From the NCBI GenBank assembly GCA_938036835.1, contig CALHWB010000046.1:1-64000 (forward strand): a stretch of DNA of 64,000 bases, read 5' to 3'. Source of the DNA: an uncultured Propionibacterium sp. (GTDB lineage: Bacteria; Actinomycetota; Actinomycetes; Propionibacteriales; Propionibacteriaceae). The translations under genes and the position numbers were made by a program. The notes under the pieces were generated by a model that was not told the DNA's origin, did not search any database, and saw only the letters and a program-made list of their open reading frames with translations. Positions 29,717 through 37,907 of the stretch are shown here, piece by piece (positions within the stretch are counted from its first letter, which is position 1; every line of letters begins with the position of its first letter).

Positions 29717-31209
29717 CGCCACCACCTGCCTATGGAAACAAGATCACCGATCAACGTCGTCTGCGCTGCGCTAATGGTTCCCGCATCGATACTCATGATC
29801 TCGATAAGTTTTGCGACTTCGGGCATCCGGCTGCACAAGTACGCCAGCTTCTGCCGAGCGATGGCCTCATCACACCCACCGATTGCCGCGACCAAGCTGG
29901 TCACCGAATTGGCCGACATGCCACCCAGATGCTGCAATGCCGCACATTGCCCGTGAAGCTGGTCTAGAGACCAAGGCTTGCGGTAGCCGTCGGGGCCGTC
30001 GTGGGTCAGATCGAGCCAGGCGAAACTCCAACCCTTCCCCATCACCGATCGCTTGGCATCCTTGAGCAGGCGTTCGGATATGGAGATCTGATCTCCAAAG
30101 GGTACCTCCGCCTTGCATATGACCATGCCCGCAGACATGGTCATATGATCTCCTTCAACGCCGGAACCTGGCGGATCCTGTGCCAAAGAAGTCATGAATC
30201 GGTCCAGGAACCGCCAGCACCGTTCTGCCGGGAGACTGATCAGCAGATCGTCGCCTCCCATGATGTGTGGAACGAGTGGCATGATCTCGTCTTGCGGATC
30301 TAGAATTGCCGAGGCCGCTTCAAGCAACGCTTCCTTGGTAACTGCTTTGACACGTTCCGAGATGTCTTTTAGCTCGGTCGTGTTACCAATTTTGGCTGCC
30401 CGGGTCTTAGCTTTCCCGAAGAGCTGGCCCAGTCCGTTTCCGTCAGCAAAGATGAGGGCAGTATGGTTGTCACGATGTGTTCTAACTCGATGAACTTCAG
30501 TTTCCCAGGTCAGCTCGCCCAGTTCCTGAAAATGCTGGCTGCCACGCAGTTCGTTCTGCCCAGGTCGTTTACGATTCAGCTCGTCACGCAACCACCACTC
30601 ACAGATAAATCGATTCGGGAAGCGATCGTTTGCCTGTGTTCGGACAACCTTCTTCCAACGATCGCCAACGTTCTTCTTGAATCGGGTGTCGCAATCCAGG
30701 CACAAATTCAGCGGGTCTGGCACATCCGCATAGCGCACATCACGTAGGTAACTGGCCGGGGAGGTACGGCATTCATCGCATAGTCGCACAATCGGCACTT
30801 CACATGGCGCAGGCTGATAGGTTTCTTCGTACCATTCATGGTCAGTTCCCAGCAGGGCTGCATATGGTTCACCACTGGTTATCCAGTTTACAGAAATCGT
30901 CACAGCCGGCAGCCTGCGTTTGATGCGTAGCGCGAGATCGCGACCGGCGTTTAGCGTCACTTCCTCGTCATCGCCGAGCAAGGACACTACACCATCCATA
31001 TTCAAGGCTTCTTCGTTCAAGCGAACGCCGTGGTGATCATTCAACACCTCCTGTACCAGGCATTCCTTACGACCCTCCTCGGTCGCCTGAGCTGGTAGCA
31101 AAGTGACCAGCACCAACTCCTCGGACGCGCCGCGCCGCCCCCACAGTCTGCGAGATCTGCCCAGATAGGCTTGGATTCTGCTGACCGCCACATCAATATA
31201 GGTTGTCAT
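29713..31209 (-). CDS. cas10: Cas10, cyclase-competent, without HD domain
   Basis: A 498-residue signalling subunit. A zinc-binding knuckle is formed by C144/C147 (LCDECRTS) and C170/C173 (LCLDCDTR). Palm 1 has the strand TALIFADGNGLGQLF, and palm 2 has the active site HIMGGDDLLIS with GGDD at 318-321. This predicts synthesis of cyclic oligoadenylate from ATP upon target-RNA binding. The N-terminal HD nuclease found in many Cas10 proteins is absent, consistent with the short length, so the system likely relies on ancillary effectors such as TIR-SAVED. Confidence 0.92.
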   Translation of the reverse strand: MTTYIDVAVSRIQAYLGRSRRLWGRRGASEELVLVTLLPAQATEEGRKECLVQEVLNDHHGVRLNEEALNMDGVVSLLGDDEEVTLNAGRDLALRIKRRLPAVTISVNWITSGEPYAALLGTDHEWYEETYQPAPCEVPIVRLCDECRTSPASYLRDVRYADVPDPLNLCLDCDTRFKKNVGDRWKKVVRTQANDRFPNRFICEWWLRDELNRKRPGQNELRGSQHFQELGELTWETEVHRVRTHRDNHTALIFADGNGLGQLFGKAKTRAAKIGNTTELKDISERVKAVTKEALLEAASAILDPQDEIMPLVPHIMGGDDLLISLPAERCWRFLDRFMTSLAQDPPGSGVEGDHMTMSAGMVICKAEVPFGDQISISERLLKDAKRSVMGKGWSFAWLDLTHDGPDGYRKPWSLDQLHGQCAALQHLGGMSANSVTSLVAAIGGCDEAIARQKLAYLCSRMPEVAKLIEIMSIDAGTISAAQTTLIGDLVSIGRWWR

Positions 31210-31220
31210 TCCAAGCCTCT

Positions 31221-33677
31221 CTAAGCATCGTCAGCTTCCATTTTACATGGTAGGTATTGATCCAATTCCGTAGCATCTGGCAACGGCATCAGGTCACCCT
31301 CGCGGCCACCTGTGTGGTTGCTGAACCAGCGGAATGATTCCCCAAACTTCTTCGATTCGCGGCTAGCGAACGACTCGGTCGTTGGATAACTGATTCGGTC
31401 TGCGTCTACAGACTTCGTCCCCAGTATCCGGCGTAATGCGGAATGTGCCGCTGCCAGCCCACGCGGCTCTACCAAGTTCCGTACATGGCCCAGTACCTGC
31501 TCAACGGTAAGACGGCTATCGGCATCGGCGTTGTAGCGTTGGCTGGCACTTTCGGCCTGGAAAGCCTCCACCCGGGTGGTTGCCGTGCCATATCCGAGCG
31601 GTTTCCCACCACCCAGGTGAGTGGCGCAGTCGGTAGCAAAGAATGCACTCGGATCGGCTGCGGCGATCAGCCAGCCGATTTGCTCGATATCCAGATTGTC
31701 GAAGGAGATCCGGGTACGCAGAATGGTTCCGGCCGCCACCGAAGATGCGCTGCCATTCTGATCGCTGTTCCAGGATGAAGGTTCTTGCCTTCCGTGATTG
31801 ACCTGACCATGCCAGTAGAATTTGCGACCCCTGATTTTGCGTAGAGATTTGCCATCCGCTATCGATCCCCAATGAGAAACAGGAATATGCGATTCATCTT
31901 TGCTGGCCCTGCGCCTATTAGCCTCAGGCGCCTCCAGATAGAATCCGCCGGACGAAGGCTTGGGCGACCGCAATGGAGGCAATTGCTTATCGCTGATCTC
32001 GACGGGTGACTCGCTTCGTCCCCAGCCCACGTGCACATGTGTTCGGTAGGAGGCCTGGTCATGTTCCTGGCTACGTTCCGCCCGTACGGAGCCGAACACT
32101 GCGCATGTGGGGCACAGTGCGCGAGGATCACTGCACGGCAGATAGTAATCGTCCATGCGCTGGCCCACTGGCGAACTGCCATGCGAACGCCAGATAACAG
32201 CCATCTTCAGGTTGTCCTTGGAGACCCAGACGGTGTCACCGACGCCGAGCCAGCCATCGACTTTTCGTCTGCGCCCAACTAGGGCTTTCTTTTCGCCGTG
32301 CCACACCTCATCATGGGGCCAGTCTTGCTCACCAGGTACGCAACCGGAGGTATCCGATGGGTGATCGTTACCGATCAAGTCCGCATTGCCATCGCAAGCG
32401 TCCACATATCTCGACCACTGCTCAGGCTCAATCGCTATTTCTTCTTCCCCAAGCTCAGAGACTGCCACGTAGTAGGATTTCTTGTCTCTGATCGCCGTGG
32501 ACCGGGTCAGGTGGACCACCCAGCCCGATCCTGCCTTAACCGAAGCAGAACTACATGCCTCGAAACGCTTTTTTGCCGCACTCTTTGTCATTAGCTTGTT
32601 ATTATTATCAGCGATTTTGCCGGCGGTCTTCGTGTTATTCGATTTAAGACCGAAGGCAACCTCCATTCCGGAGTACAGCTTTCCGACGAGTCCGGGATCG
32701 AACTGGATAAGCGGCACCCAGCATGTCCGCTTGGTCTTCTTTACTTTTGTCACGGCATGCGTGATTGGATCGATTTCGCAAACCACTGCCAAATAGTCTC
32801 GATCGCCGTCATACGCATTCATTGGATCGCGATGCACAGGCACATAGTCTGGATCCAGGATCCTCATGCACCCGCCTGACAACGCCTCGTGCAGCGAGCG
32901 AAGGGCACCACGCAATGAAGATCCTGGGTACTCAAGATGGTCGCCAGGCGCCAATCCGGTCTCGGAGGGAAGCAACAGCGGCGTTGTCATGGTGAGCACC
33001 CAATCGAAGTAGCCCGAGTAGCAGTCTTCGAGCATCTTCGCGTGACCATTTGGGGAATGTTTCTTAAGATTCCCATCACCGATGATCGGCAATGGCACAA
33101 ATGAGTACGGATTGATAAACGAGAGCTCGGAACCGTGCTTCCGCTGGATCTGCTTTCGGATCTCGCTCTCCTCCTTTTTTTGGTGTGTCTCCTTCTTTTT
33201 GCGTATCCATCCCTCTCGTCCACCTTCATTAAGCCAGACCGCGGTCGGCGATTCAGCGAACGGCACCACTGCCAGCACGACATCCGCCGAGTTTGCCAAG
33301 GACCCGCAACGCGGCGGCCACACTGCCAGCACGACATCCGCCGAGTTTGCCAAGGACTGGGCCCAAGGCTCACAAAGCCCCTCAACTGTCGCGGTACACC
33401 CATCGGATGCAGTCACTTCAACGAGGCAGGTTTTCTTGCGGAACTTCTTCACGGCCGGGCTGATATTTTCCAGGTCGCCGGGATTATCCGGTGTTCCGCC
33501 CACTCCGATCAAGTATTGCACGGTCTCGCCGTCAGATCCCCCAGCCTGCAAATCAAGCATCTCGATAAGATCATCCTCGGCAGAAACTGGTGCGTACTCG
33601 CCTCCGGCCGCACCGTTCCACAGCGTCCACTGCCAGCCGCTCTTGTCCCGCTTGTAAATTGCGACCGGCTCACTCAT
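31221..33677 (-). CDS. Large TIGR03986-like RAMP protein of the type III-D system
   Basis: An 818-residue RAMP protein. After an N-terminal region of about 190 residues come FINPYSFVPLP, the Cas7-like LEYPGSSLRGALRSLHE, a Cys motif (LCPTCAVFGSV) and a C-terminal glycine-rich loop (LGGGKPLGYGTATT). This architecture matches the TIGR03986 family linked to III-D loci. ATG 33677 is chosen because GAAGG lies just before it. In the N-terminal part an 18-residue segment (starting SLANSADVVLAV) is duplicated in frame. The gene begins 47 bases after the small NYTPH gene and ends 11 bases before cas10. Confidence 0.78.
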   Translation of the reverse strand: MSEPVAIYKRDKSGWQWTLWNGAAGGEYAPVSAEDDLIEMLDLQAGGSDGETVQYLIGVGGTPDNPGDLENISPAVKKFRKKTCLVEVTASDGCTATVEGLCEPWAQSLANSADVVLAVWPPRCGSLANSADVVLAVVPFAESPTAVWLNEGGREGWIRKKKETHQKKEESEIRKQIQRKHGSELSFINPYSFVPLPIIGDGNLKKHSPNGHAKMLEDCYSGYFDWVLTMTTPLLLPSETGLAPGDHLEYPGSSLRGALRSLHEALSGGCMRILDPDYVPVHRDPMNAYDGDRDYLAVVCEIDPITHAVTKVKKTKRTCWVPLIQFDPGLVGKLYSGMEVAFGLKSNNTKTAGKIADNNNKLMTKSAAKKRFEACSSASVKAGSGWVVHLTRSTAIRDKKSYYVAVSELGEEEIAIEPEQWSRYVDACDGNADLIGNDHPSDTSGCVPGEQDWPHDEVWHGEKKALVGRRRKVDGWLGVGDTVWVSKDNLKMAVIWRSHGSSPVGQRMDDYYLPCSDPRALCPTCAVFGSVRAERSQEHDQASYRTHVHVGWGRSESPVEISDKQLPPLRSPKPSSGGFYLEAPEANRRRASKDESHIPVSHWGSIADGKSLRKIRGRKFYWHGQVNHGRQEPSSWNSDQNGSASSVAAGTILRTRISFDNLDIEQIGWLIAAADPSAFFATDCATHLGGGKPLGYGTATTRVEAFQAESASQRYNADADSRLTVEQVLGHVRNLVEPRGLAAAHSALRRILGTKSVDADRISYPTTESFASRESKKFGESFRWFSNHTGGREGDLMPLPDATELDQYLPCKMEADDA
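33267..33357 (-). repeat. In-frame tandem duplication inside the large RAMP gene
   Basis: Two identical 37-base copies lie at 33267-33303 and 33321-33357, with a period of 54 bases, so the protein gains exactly 18 residues. Each copy encodes the start of SLANSADVVLAV. Identity across the copies suggests a recent event, which has kept the frame open. Confidence 0.85.
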
Positions 33678-33724
33678 CGTTGTTCCTTCGAACGTCCTGG
33701 ATCGCTCACTTCGTGTACTTCCAT

Positions 33725-34084
33725 TCAACCATTTGAAAGTGATGTTCCTTTTCCTGCAGCGGGCCGCGCCAGCAACCGGAATCCGGTGATGTCACCGTGT
33801 TCGTTGCGCAGCAGACCGGCGGGGAACACGAGATCGTCCCGCTCGGGGCAGGCGTTCACCACCAGCTGGGATACCACATAGACGACACCGGTTCGCGGGC
33901 TCGGCAGACCCTCGGGAGGTCCATAGCGCAGCCGGGTGAGCGGCATGCCGTTCGGCAGTTCGCCGTCGGGCAGCCATTCCTCGGTCAGTCGCACATTGCC
34001 CTGTTGTGGCAGGGTCACCGCCGCACCGTCGTCTGGTCGATACACCAACTGGGCGTGCGGGGTGTAGTTCAGCAATCGCTCCAT
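33725..34084 (-). CDS. Small NYTPH-type protein, first gene of the type III operon
   Basis: A 119-residue protein starting MERLLNYTPHAQLVYRPDDG. The pattern N-x-TPH, then a turn, 'GMPLTRLRYG', 'EGLPSPRTGVVYVVSQLV' and 'PERDDLVFP' recalls a small family I associate with phage genomes and scattered bacterial loci. Its function is not known. ATG 34084 matches the family's usual start. The frame upstream of it is arginine-rich and unconserved. It is 47 bases before the large RAMP gene and thus probably co-transcribed with the CRISPR effector genes. Confidence 0.65.
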   Translation of the reverse strand: MERLLNYTPHAQLVYRPDDGAAVTLPQQGNVRLTEEWLPDGELPNGMPLTRLRYGPPEGLPSPRTGVVYVVSQLVVNACPERDDLVFPAGLLRNEHGDITGFRLLARPAAGKGTSLSNG

Positions 34085-34598
34085 CGGGGTCCTTCGCGGT
34101 GGCATCGTCTGAACGCGATCGCCGAAGGGCCAACGACGGCTCCGTCGCTTTGTCCGCTGGCCTTTGTAGAGTCCCCCGACAACTGCGTCAAACAAATCTA
34201 AGATTACGGGCAGAAGCTTAGCCTAAAACGCAACCGGGCGCAGCAATTCCACCGAATCAATTTTGCCGGTTCGGCCACCACGAGCCGGCGGGGCGATCGT
34301 GGTCGTCCCTCGCCGGCCACCCCGCCAATCTCGATCAATCTCGATGGCCGGGCCGGCCTAGCACCGGGTGGCCTGCCTCGATGACCAGGTTACAGATCTG
34401 CCTTACGCCACCGAGGGCCGCTATCCGGTGTGTCATGCGCAACCGACTGCGCTCCGCGCACGATGGCTCGTCGGCCCGGGCGATCCGCGCAGGCGGTCTT
34501 CTCCCCTACGGTGTGGCGTTCGTCCGCGAATCGCGATCGTGGCATGGGCAGGTGGTTCGCCGCCGGCGGGTTGTGGGGCATGCCGGGTGAGACGATCG
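34085..34598. other. Intergenic region between RyR membrane gene and type III operon
   Basis: These 514 bases contain no gene that I can support. The stretch 34185-34265 is A+T-richer than its surroundings and lies upstream of the minus-strand type III operon, so a promoter is plausible there. Reading the minus strand, TTAGAT and TAATCT are possible but poor -10 matches. The part from 34260 to 34598 is high-GC and looks like decayed or intergenic DNA. Confidence 0.4.
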
Positions 34599-36875
34599 CT
34601 ACGCACCACGGTCGTCCTCCTGGAAGCACTCCTCCAGGAGGTCATAGACGGCTTGGTCGTCGATGGTGGCCCGAGAATGCCTTTTGCGTCCTGGCCGGGC
34701 TGTCCGCGCATCCTCGGTGCCGTTCAGCCCGGGCAGGCTACGGTCCTTCAGACGCTTTCGCAATTCCCTCTCGGCGGCGTCGGGGTCATTTTCGTCCTTG
34801 ATTTGCTCTTTGGCAGGTAATTGGCTGAAGGGCACCAGATCGGGGTGGGTCTTTGCGGGCCCCGGTGGCCGGCCATCGCGGCGGCTTTCGCCATGGCTTG
34901 AAGGCGCCGCATCGGGGTGGGTCTTGTCCGGTTTCGCGTAGCTGAATCCTTCCGATCGCATGAAGGCGTTCCACCTGGCATGTTCCAGCCGGCGCAGGTG
35001 TTCCCGGCCTTCGAGACCGTTGGGGCTGTCAGGCTGATGGTGACGGTGCAGCCGCTGTCTGGCCTTGTGATGCAGCACGACCGCCATAGAAGAACGATAG
35101 TGATACTCGCTTGTGAAGAACTCTTGGATGCCTCGCCACCACTTATTCGCATCCAGGTCTGGTTCTTGTTGCACCCAGTGCAGGTGGCTGGCCAAGGCGG
35201 CGCTTTCCATATCCGATTGGATGATCGCCTGGTGAGTGTAGATCTCGCCCGTGCCGCCCACCAGGTCAATGGGCGGGGCACCGTCCGCCTGCAACACCTC
35301 CTGCAATGCCGGGCGCAGTTCGTCGGCATGCCGGGAGACCACCATGATGATGGGCTTGCGCTGCTTTCTGGCCAGTTCACGCTGCAACCGGATAGCAACC
35401 TGCAGGTTGCGGCTGTCATCGCCGAGGGAGACGAATATCAAGGTAGGGTTCGCGATTCGCAGCGCCTGCTTCACCAGCTCGGCGGAAGTAGCATCGATGC
35501 CGGGGTGAATGGTGATGTCGTGGTGGGCGTCATCGAACAGGATCCGTCTCACCGGCGGCTTCTTAGGCAACCAGTGGAAGGCCGATCGCCTGCGCCGGGC
35601 CGCAAGCAGGATCCGTCCTACCGGCGGCTTCTTGGCCAGGCCGGGATAATCCAGGCGGAATCGTTTGGCGATGTGCGGATCAGTATCGAACCCGTCCACT
35701 TTCAACAGGTACTGGCCACCGGCTGTGGTATCCATCTGGCAGAACCAGGTGAGGGCCTTCAGCATCTCCATGCCATGCTCCCCCAACCCTAAGATGACCG
35801 CCGATATCAACCGGTCCCCACGGTCGGTCGTGGCCGCCCGGCTGAATAGGTCAATGCCTCCGGTCTTGCCGATACCCCGAACGCCCGGTTGCTGGGAATC
35901 CTGCCATAGCCAGTTGTAGACCATGGTGCGCGCGATGTTGATGCGCCGGACCCGCAACGGGCCCGATCCGGCGGTGCCGGCTGCCCGGGAGCCATTCGCT
36001 CGCGATTCGGTATCCTCCGATGGGTTGCTCGATCTCGTCGCGCTGGTGACGATCAATCGGCCTTCGACGGAGTCCGAAAACAGGTATAGATCGGTCTGCC
36101 CACGGCGCCGGGTGTACCGCTCGTCCGATGTGATCTTGTAAGCCTGCCGCAGGTTCTCAGCCGGGTCTGAGCCCATGACGAAGAACCGCATTCGGCGTTT
36201 ACGGCGCCAGGTCAGGGCGGGGGAAAGCGCATCGTCGCGCAGGCAGATGGCCTTCAGCCGATCGGCCCGTGCCTGTAGACCGGTCGAGAACTTGCTGTCA
36301 TCTGATAGCACATTGGTGAATACGATGATCGATTCCGGATCGCATTTGCGGATGCTCTCGGCCAACGCCAGCGAATTCTCGTTGAGTTCACTGAATACAT
36401 CCGCCCGACGACGGTGTCGTAGCCTGCGGGCATATTGCAGTTTGCCCCACAGATCGCCGATCAGGCTGACCACCAGGGTGACGGTCAGGATTGGCGCCGC
36501 GGCCGAAAGCAGCAGGGCGTAGCCGGCCCCGATGCACGCGAACCCGTCGGCCTCTCGCATTAGCCGAAGCGTTGGGGCAATATCCACCCCGGCCACGAAC
36601 ACCTGCATGGTGACGTAGAAGGCCCCGATAACTGCCCCTACCAAGCCGCCGAGGCCGTTCAGCTGCGCGACCTGGATCGGATAGATCAAAACCGCGACGA
36701 GGGCGACAAGCCACACCCGTGAACTCAATGAGGCGAACCAGCTCCGATCGAACCACTCGATGACCCTGCCCGGCCGGCCGGGACCGCGCGAGTTGCGGCG
36801 CGCCCAGCGCAGCGAAACCCAGATAATCAGCGAAATCACCGCGATCGCCAGGGACACCCAATGGCCCCACGTCAT
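34599..36875 (-). CDS. Membrane protein with Rossmann/TrkA-N-like modules and C-terminal RyR domain
   Basis: A 758-residue protein. Four hydrophobic segments lie at about 3-22, 54-72, 74-96 and 113-143. The cytoplasmic part has a first nucleotide-binding-like module (from about 157; SELNENSLALAESI, ESIIVFTNV), then a Rossmann motif VILGLGEHGMEML (GLGEHG at 363-368) and a RyR core (LRRLEHARWNAFMRSEGFSY, near 627-646). A charged tail of about 110 residues follows. RyR/TrkA-N membrane proteins have been reported near type III CRISPR and other nucleotide-signalling systems. A role as a second, membrane-acting effector is inference. Confidence 0.75.
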   Translation of the reverse strand: MTWGHWVSLAIAVISLIIWVSLRWARRNSRGPGRPGRVIEWFDRSWFASLSSRVWLVALVAVLIYPIQVAQLNGLGGLVGAVIGAFYVTMQVFVAGVDIAPTLRLMREADGFACIGAGYALLLSAAAPILTVTLVVSLIGDLWGKLQYARRLRHRRRADVFSELNENSLALAESIRKCDPESIIVFTNVLSDDSKFSTGLQARADRLKAICLRDDALSPALTWRRKRRMRFFVMGSDPAENLRQAYKITSDERYTRRRGQTDLYLFSDSVEGRLIVTSATRSSNPSEDTESRANGSRAAGTAGSGPLRVRRINIARTMVYNWLWQDSQQPGVRGIGKTGGIDLFSRAATTDRGDRLISAVILGLGEHGMEMLKALTWFCQMDTTAGGQYLLKVDGFDTDPHIAKRFRLDYPGLAKKPPVGRILLAARRRRSAFHWLPKKPPVRRILFDDAHHDITIHPGIDATSAELVKQALRIANPTLIFVSLGDDSRNLQVAIRLQRELARKQRKPIIMVVSRHADELRPALQEVLQADGAPPIDLVGGTGEIYTHQAIIQSDMESAALASHLHWVQQEPDLDANKWWRGIQEFFTSEYHYRSSMAVVLHHKARQRLHRHHQPDSPNGLEGREHLRRLEHARWNAFMRSEGFSYAKPDKTHPDAAPSSHGESRRDGRPPGPAKTHPDLVPFSQLPAKEQIKDENDPDAAERELRKRLKDRSLPGLNGTEDARTARPGRKRHSRATIDDQAVYDLLEECFQEDDRGA
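35538..35635. repeat. Near-identical direct repeat in the RyR membrane gene
   Basis: Copies of about 28 bases beginning CAGGATCCGTC lie at 35538 and 35607, 69 bases apart. They encode the repeated KKPP-x-x-RIL segment (about residues 415-446), so 23 residues were inserted in frame into the loop following the Rossmann motif. Confidence 0.7.
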
Positions 36876-37205
36876 CTTGTCCCCCTATGCCCGCGCCGCC
36901 ATGGCGTTGGTTAGGCCTCGGCCAGCGCTACCCCGATAGCCGGGCCCGATAGGCACCATCGACCCGGCTACCCAGCAGTCGAGATATTAGCCAGCCGGCA
37001 GTCCCGACACAATAAACCAGCAGCGAAACCAAACACCCAGCAGACCCCAGAACCCGGCCGATCGGCCGTCTTGTTGGCTCCGGCCGTTCCCAGCCCCTTC
37101 AGCGGCTGCCGGGCACGACCCACTATACTGAGACGGTATGACCCTCTCATTGGCACTGCTGGGGTGTCCGGTGTCGTCGCCGGCTATCACCGGGGGTGCC
37201 CGCCG
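36876..37205. promoter_or_regulatory. Divergent promoter region between RyR gene and PGD-repeat gene
   Basis: The 330 bases separate two divergent start codons, so promoters in both directions are expected. On the plus strand TATACT (37124-37129) is a fair -10 match, but no good -35 lies at the right distance. I see no gene in this stretch. Confidence 0.35.
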
Positions 37206-37577
37206 ATGAGATATGCCCGCCGGGGCCGTGTCCGGATCGTCGAACGCCTGCTCGTTTCGCGAACCTGGACCACACATTCTGGTCAGCGGTTAACCGCGCA
37301 GCCCGGGGATCTGCTGCTCACCGATGGCAATAGCACCTGGAGCGTCACCTCCGACGAATTCGCCCGCACATATCGCCCGTGCGGGTCGGTCTACGCAGAA
37401 CGCTTCGGCGAGGTGGACGCCCGCCCTGCCGTTCCGGGCGAAGTCGTCGAATCTGCCGAGGGGCCCGAGACCGCCGTCCCAGGCGACTGGGTGGTCAGCA
37501 ACGACCGGGGCTACATGTGGCTGATCGCCGGCTCCCGATTCCACGAGACGTACCTTCCGGTCACCCAGGACTCCTGA
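37206..37577 (+). CDS. Small protein with two PGD(W/L) repeats, partner of the RyR gene
   Basis: A 123-residue protein that contains two copies of one short module: AQPGDLLLTDGNSTWSVTSD then EFARTYRP, and AVPGDWVVSNDRGYMWLIAG then RFHETYLPV. The shared pattern is P-G-D-h-h-h...G..W.h....F..TY. I recall this module in proteins tied to RyR-domain genes, but I cannot name a family. The divergent arrangement with the RyR membrane gene supports a shared function. There is no signal peptide. The start is ATG 37206. Confidence 0.65.
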   Translation: MRYARRGRVRIVERLLVSRTWTTHSGQRLTAQPGDLLLTDGNSTWSVTSDEFARTYRPCGSVYAERFGEVDARPAVPGEVVESAEGPETAVPGDWVVSNDRGYMWLIAGSRFHETYLPVTQDS

Positions 37578-37907
37578 GACCCGGCCAGGCATGCCGCGCT
37601 CCCGCTCGCTAACCACGATCCGCCCACAATCCTGGTGACACCGGGGACGCGCAGGCGACGGCTGCCGATCTAGCGGCCGCCCGATACGACACGTGACGCG
37701 CCGCTGGGCGGCCTCCGGCACGCTGCCGCGGCAGCCCAGCGATGGCCGATTCCAAGATCTCGCCAAGAATCACCCACCCCGGATAAAAAATGTCAGTGGC
37801 ACCTGCTGAACTTTGTGCATGGCATCGGGGGACCGCAGACCATCGGGCAGCGACATCTGCGACCGCACGACCAGTATCCCACCAACGGCCAACAGAAAGG
37901 CACGAGA
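37578..37907. other. Upstream region of the type I-G operon
   Basis: These 330 bases hold no supported gene. An A-rich run (GATAAAAAATGTCA, about 37781-37794) lies some 115 bases before the csb1 start and is the best place for the cas promoter. AGAAAGG precedes the csb1 ATG and serves as its ribosome binding site. Confidence 0.45.

Noticed and set aside
29713..31209. An HD nuclease domain in Cas10
   Set aside because: The N-terminal 100 residues contain no H-D pair in an HD-like setting, and the protein begins directly near the first palm-like region. The only HH is in a loop (NDHHGV).
34368..34820. Possible genes in the gap between the RyR gene and the type III operon
   Set aside because: Short frames on both strands show no conserved pattern, no ribosome binding site and strong compositional bias.
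37578..37907. A start for csb1 upstream of 37908
   Set aside because: The frame is open to 37815, but the extra 31 residues are low-complexity, and the ATG at 37908 has a good AGAAAGG signal and the family's usual N-terminus.
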